Source of the DNA: an uncultured Acidimicrobiales bacterium
GTDB lineage: Bacteria > Actinomycetota > Acidimicrobiia > Acidimicrobiales > SHLQ01
Reading direction: 5' to 3'
DNA length: 35,028 nucleotides
Assembly: GCA_937922235.1 (NCBI GenBank)
Contig: CAKZVC010000071.1
Coordinates: forward strand, 1 to 35,028
The notes under the pieces were generated by a model. That model saw only the letters and a program-made list of their open reading frames with translations. It was not told the DNA's origin and made no database searches. Made by a program: the position numbers and the translations under genes. Numbering within the stretch: the stretch's first letter is position 1; each line of letters begins with the position of its first letter. This document shows positions 24,685 through 32,554 of the stretch, in pieces.

Positions 24685-25500
24685 ATGTCATCCATGTATT
24701 GCTTCCAATGCGCCCGCGAGTACATCGAGGAGGTGGCCGAGTGCTCCGAGTGCGGCGTGGGCCTCGTCGAAGAGAAGCCGACCCCTCCTGATGAGGTCGG
24801 AGGACCGGAAGATCCGCAGGTTGCCTACGAGCTTTACGAATGGTCATTTGAAGCTCGTCGCATGCTCGAAGGGCTGCTCACGAGCGAAGGAATTCCGCAC
24901 GGATGGCAGGGGGCGGTGCTCATCGTGCTCGAGGCCGATGAAGACCGCGTCGACGCGCTGACCGAGCAAGCCGAGATCGCCGATGGTCCGATTCTCGACG
25001 ACGATGTAGAGAAGATCGGGTACGACATGGAGGAGTGGTCAGCCGAGGCCCAGTCGGCGCTTGTCGATGCGCTTGGCCTTGCCGGCATTGCCCACATGTT
25101 CTCGGCCGAGGGCGAACTTCTCGTCTCCGAAGAGAACGAGGATCAGGTCGACGAGATCATCGATCAGGTCACCGAACGCATCGCGATCGACGACTCGTTG
25201 GGTGAGGCAACCCAGGTGCTCGAAGGCCTGAAGCTCAACGACCTCCTCGGTGAAGTTCGCACGCTGGCCAACAAGCTGGTGAAGAACTCAGGCGACGCGA
25301 AGGCCACCCTCGCCATGGTGAAAAAGGCCGAGTTGCTCGCCGACCTCAAGACGCCCTTTGGATTCGACAGTCGCAGCTGGTCTCGCATTCGCCTTCGTGC
25401 AACCGAGATGAGCGCCACGCTGACCGACGAAGACCGTGACGAAGAGACCGTCACTGAGGCTGCAGCGGGCCTTTCGGAGGAACTGCAAGAAGTTGTATAG
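24685..25500 (+). CDS. Zinc-ribbon protein with two DUF2007-like modules
   Basis: 271 residues, strongly acidic. An N-terminal zinc ribbon has C6-x2-C9 and C20-x2-C23 (YCFQCAREY, CSECGVGL). Two similar modules follow: YELYEWSFEARRMLEGLLTS at ~50-105 and YDMEEWSAEAQSALVDALGL at ~115-170, each ending in a strand and an EDRVDAL/EDQVDEI helix. This is the pattern of DUF2007-like putative signal-transducing domains, duplicated in tandem. The rest (~175-271) is helical (LKLNDLLGEVRTLANKLVKN). Cytoplasmic, no enzyme motif. Function is unknown. The gene diverges from glpX. Confidence 0.8.
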   Translation: MSSMYCFQCAREYIEEVAECSECGVGLVEEKPTPPDEVGGPEDPQVAYELYEWSFEARRMLEGLLTSEGIPHGWQGAVLIVLEADEDRVDALTEQAEIADGPILDDDVEKIGYDMEEWSAEAQSALVDALGLAGIAHMFSAEGELLVSEENEDQVDEIIDQVTERIAIDDSLGEATQVLEGLKLNDLLGEVRTLANKLVKNSGDAKATLAMVKKAELLADLKTPFGFDSRSWSRIRLRATEMSATLTDEDRDEETVTEAAAGLSEELQEVV

Positions 25501-25538
25501 CTTCCGGTTCGGTTGCGCTGTACGAATCGCGGGCACCT

Positions 25539-25544
25539 ACCCTT
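25539..25544 (+). promoter_or_regulatory. Putative leaderless -10 (TACCCT) for J-domain gene
   Basis: TACCCT, 7 bases, then ATG 25552. It argues against the earlier in-frame start at 25513. Confidence 0.5.
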
Positions 25545-25551
25545 GGCGTTA

Positions 25552-26259
25552 ATGGTCTTGGCGACACTTGAGGTTTGGCACTCGCGGCCAATCGCGCCCA
25601 CGAGGCGTGTTGCCCTTGGCGACTTTCATTTGCCGACCGACCCTGCCCCCGGCCCTGGCGGGCTTCTTCTTGGCGCCGTTCTCGCACGTTTCTCTGCTGA
25701 TCTCGACGGAGACACCCGCACCGATATGAAGGCGCTAATGAACGAGATCGAGCGAGGCGAACGAATAGGTCAGCCACGACTTCGACACCGGTTGCAGGCC
25801 GATCGGGTCGGGCTCAGTCGAAGCCGTCACCGCCTGGTCGTCGGCGAAGAAGGACTCAGGTTCGAGCTCGAGACCACGAAGTGTCTTCCCGCCCAATCTG
25901 CGCTCGCGGCCGTGTATGCGTGTGGCGATATTCCGTTCGAGCATCGCTCGGCGGTGATGGACGTGCTGCGACGCGGCCTCGAATGGGTTGGCCCGGTCGG
26001 GCCCGGCCTCATCGATCATCTCGTTGGCCGCGAGGTTGCCATGCGATTCCGGTCTGGTTCCTATGCCTCGGCCTCCGATCCGCTTATCTGGGCGATGGGT
26101 ATTCTCGAGCTTGATGACGACGACTACGTCGCCAAAGACGTGCAAAAGAGCTATCGCCGGTTGCTGCGAGACGCGCATCCCGACCATGGCGCCGGTGAAG
26201 ACGAAGCTGCCGACCGCATTGCCGAATTGTCGAGGGCTCGCGAAATCTTGTTGTCATAG
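25552..26259 (+). CDS. Protein with C-terminal J-domain (DnaJ-like)
   Basis: 235 residues. The last ~45 form a J-domain: KDVQKSYRRLLRDAHPDHG with the HPD tripeptide that stimulates Hsp70 ATPase, then DRIAELSRAREILLS. The preceding ~190 residues show no domain I recognise; they include a hydrophobic, proline- and glycine-rich N-terminus (DPAPGPGGLLLGAVLARF) and an arginine-rich middle. A C-terminal rather than N-terminal J-domain points to a specialised DnaK partner that brings a particular client. Start chosen from the TACCCT-N7-ATG arrangement. The alpha/beta hydrolase gene follows 9 bp later on the same strand but has its own TAnnnT element. Confidence 0.8.
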   Translation: MVLATLEVWHSRPIAPTRRVALGDFHLPTDPAPGPGGLLLGAVLARFSADLDGDTRTDMKALMNEIERGERIGQPRLRHRLQADRVGLSRSRHRLVVGEEGLRFELETTKCLPAQSALAAVYACGDIPFEHRSAVMDVLRRGLEWVGPVGPGLIDHLVGREVAMRFRSGSYASASDPLIWAMGILELDDDDYVAKDVQKSYRRLLRDAHPDHGAGEDEAADRIAELSRAREILLS

Positions 26260-26262
26260 ACT
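26257..26262 (+). promoter_or_regulatory. Putative leaderless -10 (TAGACT) for alpha/beta hydrolase gene
   Basis: TAGACT, 6 bases, then ATG 26269; identical hexamer and spacing to gmd. It overlaps the stop codon of the J-domain gene. Confidence 0.45.
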
Positions 26263-26268
26263 TCGGTC

Positions 26269-26817
26269 ATGACACTGCTCAAGGGACTTCCTGCCGGACT
26301 GGTGCTCACGCCCGGTGCCAGCGCAGACCGCGACCATTCGACGCTGGTCATGATCGAAGAGGCGCTTCCCGAAGTGCCCGTGCTGCGACTGACCCTGGGC
26401 ACGACGTCCGTCCCGCGTGCAGTCGCGAAGATCGTGGAAGCAACAAACGAGTTTGCTGAAGAGCTCGACGCCGACCTGTCCGACCTGGTCATCGGCGGGC
26501 GTAGCTTCGGTGGTCGTTCGTGTTCGGTCGCTGCGGCAGAAGGCCTCGAAGTAGGTGGGTTGATGCTGCTGTCGTATCCGCTGCACCCGCCGGGCAAGCC
26601 CGAGAAGCTTCGCGTCGATCACTTCCCCGACATCGACGTACCCGCGTGGTTTATCTCCGGCGAGAAAGACCCGTTTGGAACCGCGGCCGAATTCGAAAAG
26701 CACGTCGCGGCGATCGCCGGCGACGTGACCCTCGAATGGGTCGGCGGCGGGCATTCGCCAAAGAACGCCCAAGAACGAGATGTCGTCGCGAAGGTTCGAG
26801 CCGCCCTCGTCGGCTAG
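26269..26817 (+). CDS. Alpha/beta hydrolase, KANL3/Tex30-like
   Basis: 182 residues. Catalytic triad candidates: S79 in GGRSFGG (GxSxG nucleophile elbow), D134 in ISGEKDPFG, and H162 in GGGHSP. The oxyanion region LVLTPGASADRDH near residue 11 and the compact size match the small KANL3/Tex30-type hydrolases. It is probably a cytoplasmic esterase or related hydrolase with unknown substrate. It is followed by a 60-bp-period tandem repeat and a convergent L,D-transpeptidase gene. Confidence 0.88.
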   Translation: MTLLKGLPAGLVLTPGASADRDHSTLVMIEEALPEVPVLRLTLGTTSVPRAVAKIVEATNEFAEELDADLSDLVIGGRSFGGRSCSVAAAEGLEVGGLMLLSYPLHPPGKPEKLRVDHFPDIDVPAWFISGEKDPFGTAAEFEKHVAAIAGDVTLEWVGGGHSPKNAQERDVVAKVRAALVG

Positions 26818-26926
26818 TTCTTCTGAGAATGGTGCACGGTAGGCGTGGATCAGCCTCAGAAAAACGCAACGGTCTGCTTCTTCTGAGGATGGTGCACGGT
26901 AGGCGTGGGTCAGCCTCAGAAAAACG
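26818..26926. repeat. Two-copy tandem repeat, 60-bp period, in convergent gap
   Basis: Copies 26818-26866 and 26878-26926 (49 bp) differ at 2 positions and are separated by 11 bp. Each can fold through TTCTGAG(G)/(C)CTCAGAA outer arms with an inner CACG/CGTG stem. It fills the entire gap between the hydrolase and L,D-transpeptidase stops, so it probably acts as a double bidirectional terminator, and may be a dispersed element. Confidence 0.9.
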
Positions 26927-27730
26927 TTAGGCGACGTCGACGGGGACGCCTAACGGCAGGAACGTGACCAGCCGGGCCACGTCGTCGTTGTGAAGCCGAA
27001 TGCACCCAGCGCTCACGGCGGTACCGAGTGTCTCGGGGCTGTTGGTGCCATGGATACCCAGCTGGCCTGGCCCGCCGTTGAACGTCTGGAACGTCTCGGA
27101 GAAGCCGGATAGCCCGTAAGCGAACGAGCCGTACACCGAGTCGGCGATCGTGGGCGCTAGCAGCTCGGTGATGTAGTAGCGACCGCCCGGGGTAGGGGAG
27201 TTGTTCGACGCCACTCCTGCGACTGTGTCGAAGATCGTTACGTTGCGTTCGAGTACCCGAAGGCGAAAGTCGGCCAGGTCGACGCGAATTCGGTAGTTGT
27301 GCGTGGCCAGGGTGACGTCGGCATTGCGCACCCAACCCAAGCTGCCGTTCGGGCGCACCGGCAACAGCACCTGGTGCCAGTCTGGTTCGTTGTCGGTCGT
27401 CAAAAAGACGAGGGGTCCGTTCGTCGGCGTTGGGTTCGCCATTCGATGACTGACAGTTCCGCCGATCGAGGTGAACACCTCGACCTCGGGCACGAGCGCG
27501 GTTGCAACGATCGACTGGTCGACCGTTGGCTCGGTGGCCTCGATCGCCTCAGCGGTGATCGGTTCGGATTCGGCGGGCCCTCGGAGCACCTGGCCGAATC
27601 GGGGAAACGTTGTCGTGGTGCTCGACCCCTCGACAAGGGTTGGACGCTCGGGTGGCGTGCAGCCAGCTGCCACAAGCGCGCTGGTGGTCGCCAGACCGGT
27701 CAGCAGACGACGTCGCGAGAGGGGATCCAC
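26927..27730 (-). CDS. L,D-transpeptidase (YkuD) lipoprotein with Tat-type signal
   Basis: 267 residues from GTG 27730. The N-terminus PLSRRRLLTGLA has a twin-arginine motif and ends in the lipobox VAAGC (Cys24), indicating Tat export and lipidation. The C-terminal YkuD domain has the catalytic signature HGTNSPETLGTAVSAGCIRL with the active Cys, then HNDD. The enzyme forms 3-3 cross-links in peptidoglycan or attaches proteins to it. Start choice: TACTCT lies 7 bases before GTG 27730; an in-frame TTG at 27736 would fall too close to the promoter. Convergent with the hydrolase gene. Confidence 0.93.
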   Translation of the reverse strand: MDPLSRRRLLTGLATTSALVAAGCTPPERPTLVEGSSTTTTFPRFGQVLRGPAESEPITAEAIEATEPTVDQSIVATALVPEVEVFTSIGGTVSHRMANPTPTNGPLVFLTTDNEPDWHQVLLPVRPNGSLGWVRNADVTLATHNYRIRVDLADFRLRVLERNVTIFDTVAGVASNNSPTPGGRYYITELLAPTIADSVYGSFAYGLSGFSETFQTFNGGPGQLGIHGTNSPETLGTAVSAGCIRLHNDDVARLVTFLPLGVPVDVA

Positions 27731-27737
27731 AGTCAAA

Positions 27738-27743
27738 AGAGTA
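27738..27743 (-). promoter_or_regulatory. Putative leaderless -10 (TACTCT) for L,D-transpeptidase
   Basis: TACTCT, 7 bases, then GTG 27730. It sits in the 24 bp between this gene and the stop of the upstream MFS gene. Confidence 0.5.
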
Positions 27744-27754
27744 CCGGCGAGTCG

Positions 27755-29353
27755 TCAGCTCGTGAGCTCGGGCTCGTCGTTGATGTCCTCGAGCGTCCGG
27801 TTGGCTGTCTCCGGGTACAGCGTGAGGATCAGAGCGATCAGAAGAACCGGCCCGATCGATGCGACTGACAGGGCCGGACCGAAGGCATCCCATCGCTCGG
27901 CGAGTCGACCAACGAGCTGAAGTCCAATAACGCTTCCGACCACGCCAAATACGATCGTCACGCCGTTGGCGGTGCTACGAAGGCGGGTGGGAAAGAGCTC
28001 AGGTCCGTACACCGTCAGGGCGGGCACGGCGACGCCTGCACCCAGCACAACTCCGACCATTCTCACAAACCAAATTGTGGTGCCGTCAGAGAAGAACGAG
28101 AACAATGTCATTGCCGTGCCGATCGCCAGGCCGATGGCACCGATCGGCCGACGCCCGAAACGATCGGCAAGCATGCCGCCGAGCAGCACACCTATGCCGA
28201 TCGGGGTACCTGTTGTCACGGTGAAGAGGCTGATGCGACCTGCCGTGAACCCGAGCTCGTCGCGCAGAAACTGGTTGTCGAACTGCGATGCGGGCGTTGA
28301 GAACACCGTGGCTAGAAGCGCCCCGAAGCTCAGCAGCAGCAGACGGTTGCGGAGCTTTGGGTTGGCGGCGAACTCTGCGAGGGATTCGCGAATAGGTCGA
28401 TGTTCGAGACTCTCGAATCTCTTGGTAGTTGGAAGCTGGCGAGTGGCCCACACGGTTGCGGGGATGAAGATTGCGGCGACGCCGTAAATCACGCGCCAAC
28501 CCCAATCGGCAAAACCGGCCGCGGGCAGCACCCACAAGACCATTCCTGAGCCGAGCCCTGCCAACAGCACGAGCATACTGACGCCGTATGCGCGTGATTT
28601 GGGCGGGAACTCTTCGGCGGCGAAAATTAGGACGAGCAGCCACATGCCGGTGGAGCTTCCGCGAGCGATGATCTGAGTGATCGTCACCCACTCGATCGCC
28701 GGTGCGAACGCGCCGAGTGCGGTCGCAATGCACGACGTTGAGGCAGCGATCGACATGGCAAACCGTCGACCCTTCCGGTCGCCGAGCACGGTGAGCCCGA
28801 GGGCAAAGACGACTGCGACGCGCACGACCGAGAAAATGTTCGCCCTCGCCGAACGGTCATGGTCGGGGTCGACGCAGGTGCGGCCGCCATTAGCCAATTC
28901 AGTGAACTCGGTACAAAAATCGTCGGCGGCAAACGTCAGCGTCTGTCCAATGACCGTTCCGATATAGCCGTTGATTATTGCCAACACACCGAGCAGGCCA
29001 ATGACCCGAGCGGCACGAGTGTCGAGGCGTCCACCAGGCGCCCACCACGGTTGCGGGTTCTGCTGACCCTGCGCTACATGACGCCGGAACAACGGCCAGA
29101 ACAGAAACCAGAAGACCGGTACGGCGATCTTCCACGTTGTCTCTTCAACCACCTCGTGCATTCCGCTCTCGGGAACCGACGTGACGGTAAGCGTTCGCTC
29201 GTAGTGGGAGAAGGGTCCCTCGGCCAGACCAAACCGGTTTGCCCCGTCAATCTCTTCACGGACAGGTTCTTCAAGGACGATGCCGTCGTGAGGGGTCCGC
29301 AAAGTTGCGAGTTCTTCGTCATTGACGACGAGTGTCCTGCGCTGCGTTGTCAC
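27755..29353 (-). CDS. MFS transporter with N-terminal cytoplasmic extension
   Basis: 532 residues. About 12 hydrophobic segments; the MFS loop motif appears as GDRKGRRFA after helix 2 and ADRFGRRPIGA in the second half, with YGPELFPTRLRSTANG near the end, as in sugar/organic-ion (SLC22/SP) type carriers. An unusual ~110-residue N-terminal region precedes the first transport helices. It contains FSHYERTLTV, a short hydrophobic pair (VPVFWFLFWPLF) and a charged stretch. Substrate is not predictable. The start is GTG 29353, only 19 bp from the divergent murA ATG, so the two genes must share promoter DNA. Confidence 0.9.
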   Translation of the reverse strand: MTTQRRTLVVNDEELATLRTPHDGIVLEEPVREEIDGANRFGLAEGPFSHYERTLTVTSVPESGMHEVVEETTWKIAVPVFWFLFWPLFRRHVAQGQQNPQPWWAPGGRLDTRAARVIGLLGVLAIINGYIGTVIGQTLTFAADDFCTEFTELANGGRTCVDPDHDRSARANIFSVVRVAVVFALGLTVLGDRKGRRFAMSIAASTSCIATALGAFAPAIEWVTITQIIARGSSTGMWLLVLIFAAEEFPPKSRAYGVSMLVLLAGLGSGMVLWVLPAAGFADWGWRVIYGVAAIFIPATVWATRQLPTTKRFESLEHRPIRESLAEFAANPKLRNRLLLLSFGALLATVFSTPASQFDNQFLRDELGFTAGRISLFTVTTGTPIGIGVLLGGMLADRFGRRPIGAIGLAIGTAMTLFSFFSDGTTIWFVRMVGVVLGAGVAVPALTVYGPELFPTRLRSTANGVTIVFGVVGSVIGLQLVGRLAERWDAFGPALSVASIGPVLLIALILTLYPETANRTLEDINDEPELTS

Positions 29354-29358
29354 TCAGG

Positions 29359-29365
29359 TAATACT
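29359..29365. promoter_or_regulatory. Shared -10-like element between murA and MFS genes
   Basis: TAATACT is the only AT-rich element in the 19-bp gap. AATACT lies 7 bases before murA ATG 29373; its complement AGTATT lies 6 bases before MFS GTG 29353. Neither fits TAnnnT exactly. The geometry suggests leaderless transcription in both directions from one element. Confidence 0.35.
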
Positions 29366-29372
29366 GGCACCG

Positions 29373-30641
29373 ATGTCCTCTCCCTCCACCACCGAATTTG
29401 TGATCGAACCTGGACCGCAACTGTCCGGCGAGATCACCATCAGCGGCGCGAAGAATTCCGTGCTGAAACTGATGGCTGCCACTGTCATGGCCAGCGGCAC
29501 CCACACGATCTACAACGTCCCCGACATCTTCGACGTCGGCATCATGTGCCAACTCCTCGAGTCGATGGGCGCAAAGACGTCGCGTCGCCCAGGTGTCGTC
29601 GAGATCGTCGTTGACAAGATCACCCCGGTTGCCCCGTTCGAACTCGTCGAACAAATGCGCGCCTCAACGGCAATGCTTGGGCCGCTGCTCAGCCGTTTCG
29701 GCCATGTCGAGCTGGGCATTCCCGGCGGCGACGACTTCGGTCACCGTCCTATCGACATGCACCTCACCGGGCTCGAAAAGCTCGGAGCGAAGTTCGACGT
29801 ATCGGCCAAAGGTGTTGTGGGCACCGTCGACCGCTTGACCGGCGGCGAAGTCCAGCTGGGCTTCCCGAGCGTGGGTGCCACCGAGAACATCATGATGGGC
29901 GCGGTCATGGCCCAGGGCACGACGACCATCGAGAACGCCGCCCGCGAACCCGAGATTGCCGACCTCGCGTCGATGCTCAACAAGATGGGCGCACGCATCA
30001 CCGGCGCCGGCACCTCAACGATCAGCGTCGTTGGCGTCGATGAGCTCGAAGCCGTGAGCCACCGAGTCATCCCCGACCGCATCGTCGCCGCAACCTTCCT
30101 GGCAGCGCTCGGCGTGGCAGGTGGGGAGATCCTGCTCAAGGAAGCTCGCTACGACCACATGGGCATGGTCTGCCAGAAGATCGGCGAGATGGGTCTCCGT
30201 ACCTCACCCGACCGCGAAGGCATCTGGGCCATGGCCAACCAACGGCTCAAAGCCGTCGACATGTCGACCCTGCCGTACCCCGGTGTCGCCACCGACTACA
30301 AGCCGTTCCTCGCATCGATGCTGTGCGTTGCCGACGGCACGAGCATTGTCACCGAGAACCTGTTCGCTGGGCGGTTCCGCTACGTCGACGAGCTCGTCGC
30401 TATGGGGGCGAAGGTTCGCACCGACGGCAACCATGCCGTGATCAAGGGCGTCGAACGTCTTGCCGGCGGCCGCGTCGTGAGCCACGACATTCGCGCAGGC
30501 GCCGCAGTCATCGTCGCTGCGCTCGGAGCCGACGGGCAGACCATCGTGACCGACACTGGCCACGTTGCCCGCGGCTACCCCGACCTCGCTGGTGATCTTC
30601 GCTCACTCGGAGCGAACATCATCGAACGCCCGGCCGGCTAG
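29373..30641 (+). CDS. murA: UDP-N-acetylglucosamine 1-carboxyvinyltransferase (MurA), Asp variant
   Basis: 422 residues, normal length. It adds enolpyruvate from PEP to UDP-GlcNAc, the first committed step of peptidoglycan synthesis. Motifs: SGAKNSVLKL (catalytic Lys/Asn), MRASTAMLGPLLSRFG, IPGGDDFGHRPIDMH, and KEARYDHM. D120 stands where E. coli MurA has Cys115, the residue alkylated by fosfomycin; Mycobacterium tuberculosis MurA has the same Asp and is fosfomycin resistant. ATG 29373 is chosen because residues further upstream do not match MurA and overlap the MFS gene. Confidence 0.96.
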   Translation: MSSPSTTEFVIEPGPQLSGEITISGAKNSVLKLMAATVMASGTHTIYNVPDIFDVGIMCQLLESMGAKTSRRPGVVEIVVDKITPVAPFELVEQMRASTAMLGPLLSRFGHVELGIPGGDDFGHRPIDMHLTGLEKLGAKFDVSAKGVVGTVDRLTGGEVQLGFPSVGATENIMMGAVMAQGTTTIENAAREPEIADLASMLNKMGARITGAGTSTISVVGVDELEAVSHRVIPDRIVAATFLAALGVAGGEILLKEARYDHMGMVCQKIGEMGLRTSPDREGIWAMANQRLKAVDMSTLPYPGVATDYKPFLASMLCVADGTSIVTENLFAGRFRYVDELVAMGAKVRTDGNHAVIKGVERLAGGRVVSHDIRAGAAVIVAALGADGQTIVTDTGHVARGYPDLAGDLRSLGANIIERPAG

Positions 30642-30646
30642 ATCCT

Positions 30647-31246
30647 TCAGGCGTACGTCGTCGCCAACAGCTGGTCGTACTGGCCAATCTCAAAGGTCTG
30701 AACCTCGGACTGCACTCGCGCAAGCCTGCGCACTTTCTCCTGTTGTGCCAGCTCCACGGCAGCGTTCGCCATGGTGACGCCTCCGACATGGTGCGCTCGC
30801 ATGAGCTCAAGCCACAAACGGCCTTGATCACGCCCGCTGGTCGTTGCCAACTGACGCAGCTGTTCATCAGATGCGAGCCCGGGCATCATGGCGAGCGGCA
30901 TGCCCTCTCCGTTGTTCATGCCCATCCACGCCATTGCGACCGTAGGGCTCGTCGTCGGCTCGCCCCAGTCCGCTAGCCATGCCCGCATCATCCCGACCTC
31001 GATGCCCTGGTTTCGGATGACCTCGGTTGCCGCGGCCTGGACCTCGTCGCCAGTGTCACGACCGAGAACTCGCTCGCACATCACGATTGCCTGGACGTGA
31101 TGCGCCGTCATGTCGTGGCAGAAACCGGCGTCGACTGAGGATGCGCTCGTGGAGCGAGCGCCTGGTCGCGGAGACCATGTGGCGCCAGTCGCAACTCCCG
31201 CACCACCTGCTGCGATCGCCGTCAAAAAGGCTCGGCGGTGTGTCAT
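30647..31246 (-). CDS. DUF305 family exported protein (putative metal-binding)
   Basis: 199 residues. Export signal THRRAFLTAIAAGG with an arginine pair. The mature part is DUF305 (PF03713): FCHDMTAHHVQAI, GMMRAWLADW, GMPLAMMPGLAS and LMRAHHVGGVTMA. The paired His and Met residues lie on a four-helix bundle; family members such as cyanobacterial CopM bind copper. Its ATG overlaps the stop of the YHYH lipoprotein gene by 4 bases (ATGA), so the two are translated together. Metal binding here is inferred from the family. Confidence 0.9.
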   Translation of the reverse strand: MTHRRAFLTAIAAGGAGVATGATWSPRPGARSTSASSVDAGFCHDMTAHHVQAIVMCERVLGRDTGDEVQAAATEVIRNQGIEVGMMRAWLADWGEPTTSPTVAMAWMGMNNGEGMPLAMMPGLASDEQLRQLATTSGRDQGRLWLELMRAHHVGGVTMANAAVELAQQEKVRRLARVQSEVQTFEIGQYDQLLATTYA

Positions 31247-32334
31247 CGGCCCGGTGGGGCGGGGATCGCCGCTTCAACATCTGCCGCCGAAACTCCAAGC
31301 TGTTCGGCAATTGCGTCGAAGTCGAACGGGGGTTGACCGAGTGCGGCCTCGAGCTCCTCGACAGATATTCCGAGCTGATCAGCGGCATCGGTAAGGTCGG
31401 GTGGCCCGGCAGCGTCCCCGCCATCCTCGCCGGCCGGTGGGCCACCACCGTTGCCGCCCCCACCAAGCTCAACCTCGCCGCGGAAGCAGCCAAGCGTGTA
31501 CGGGAACGAATCGGTTGTGTAATACGCGTAGTTGCCGTCGGCATCGGTGAGTCCGTTGCACTCGTCAAGGTCGCCTGATCCAGCGACGTAGCTATGCGCC
31601 GACCAGGTGTCGGTTGCAAACAGCGTCTCGTCGGTCAGCTCCCACGACGACGTGTACTGCGCATTTCCGGTGTAGATCGGGAAGCCGTCAAACGCGTAGC
31701 CGAACAGCTGCGGGGCCGATGCAACCTCCTCAGCCGTGAAGATGCAGTCGGTTGTCGTGCTGGTGCCAAGAAGATGAAGGTGGAAGCCCGTGGGCCCGTT
31801 GTGGCTGCCGCACTCGCTAAGCGCACCCTCGAGAGACAAGACGTCACCGCCAGTGCCCTCAGTCGAGCCATAGATCGGCACGCCGTTGAGGGCCACTCCG
31901 AGAGCGCCGAGTGCAGGAACATCGGTCGTCTCCGACGCGAACGTTGGCGAGCCTGGGAACTCGAACGTGTAGTCCTGTGGGTTCGGGTCGCCCGGGCTCG
32001 TTCTGATGTAGGTGTAGTCGGGAATGCCGTTCGACGTCACGACAAGCTGGTCGCCGTCACAGGTCGCCTCAGAGATCGGGTCTGCGAGGTTTGCATTCAC
32101 CGAGCCCTTGGTCGTGAACAGAGCTGCCGCTTCGTCGCACGACAGTGCAGAGCCTGGTTCCGGCGTTGGCGCCTGCTCGATTTCGGTGGTCGACGTGGTA
32201 GGCGCCGCGTCCGTGGTGTTCGGAGCTGTTTCGCCGCTGACCTCATTGGACGTTGATGAACAGGCTGCGGCGACAACTGCGACGAGCAGGATGACCGTGT
32301 GGAGTCGGCGGAGAGGCTGAGTCGTTTTCTGCAT
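31243..32334 (-). CDS. YHYH-domain lipoprotein
   Basis: 363 residues. Lipobox VAAAC (Cys25) after a hydrophobic signal, then a Thr/Ser/Pro-rich linker. The YHYH domain (PF14240, ~residues 90-285) shows LGALGVALNGVPIYG, ECGSHNGPTGFHLHL, QLFGYAFDGFPIYT and YAYYTTDSFPYTLGCFRGEV. A glycine-rich linker leads to two short similar helical motifs at the C-terminus (ADQLGISVEELEAAL, AEQLGVSAADVEAAI). YHYH proteins are extracellular and uncharacterised; conserved His residues suggest metal binding. It is operonic with the DUF305 gene, which strengthens a metal-related role. Confidence 0.9.
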   Translation of the reverse strand: MQKTTQPLRRLHTVILLVAVVAAACSSTSNEVSGETAPNTTDAAPTTSTTEIEQAPTPEPGSALSCDEAAALFTTKGSVNANLADPISEATCDGDQLVVTSNGIPDYTYIRTSPGDPNPQDYTFEFPGSPTFASETTDVPALGALGVALNGVPIYGSTEGTGGDVLSLEGALSECGSHNGPTGFHLHLLGTSTTTDCIFTAEEVASAPQLFGYAFDGFPIYTGNAQYTSSWELTDETLFATDTWSAHSYVAGSGDLDECNGLTDADGNYAYYTTDSFPYTLGCFRGEVELGGGGNGGGPPAGEDGGDAAGPPDLTDAADQLGISVEELEAALGQPPFDFDAIAEQLGVSAADVEAAIPAPPGR

Positions 32335-32412
32335 ACCGCAGTGTGACCCGAAGAACCACCGCCCAACCCGCGAGCTAGGTCATTCTTCAACGCACTTCAG
32401 CAAACGCGAAGG

Positions 32413-32550
32413 TTAGCTATCAGATTCTTCAGCAATCAGCTTGTCGGCTCGCCGGTTCGCAAGCTTCAACAAGCCGCCAAGGATCAGAATTGGGCCGGCG
32501 ACCAGCAGGATCTCGTCCCATCCACCTTGGTGCGCCAGCAGCAGCGACAT
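32413..32550 (-). CDS. Small membrane protein, 45 aa
   Basis: A short frame, starting MSLLLAHQGGWDE and ending AEESDS. One hydrophobic helix (ILLVAGPILILGGLLKLA) is followed by a basic RRADK stretch and an acidic tail, consistent with a single-pass protein, basic side inside. The ATG at 32550 is 4 bases after the nfu stop, so it can be read on the nfu transcript by coupled translation. Similar tiny proteins occur in Actinobacteria with no known role. Short length makes this less certain than its neighbours. Confidence 0.6.
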   Translation of the reverse strand: MSLLLAHQGGWDEILLVAGPILILGGLLKLANRRADKLIAEESDS

Positions 32551-32554
32551 GGCG

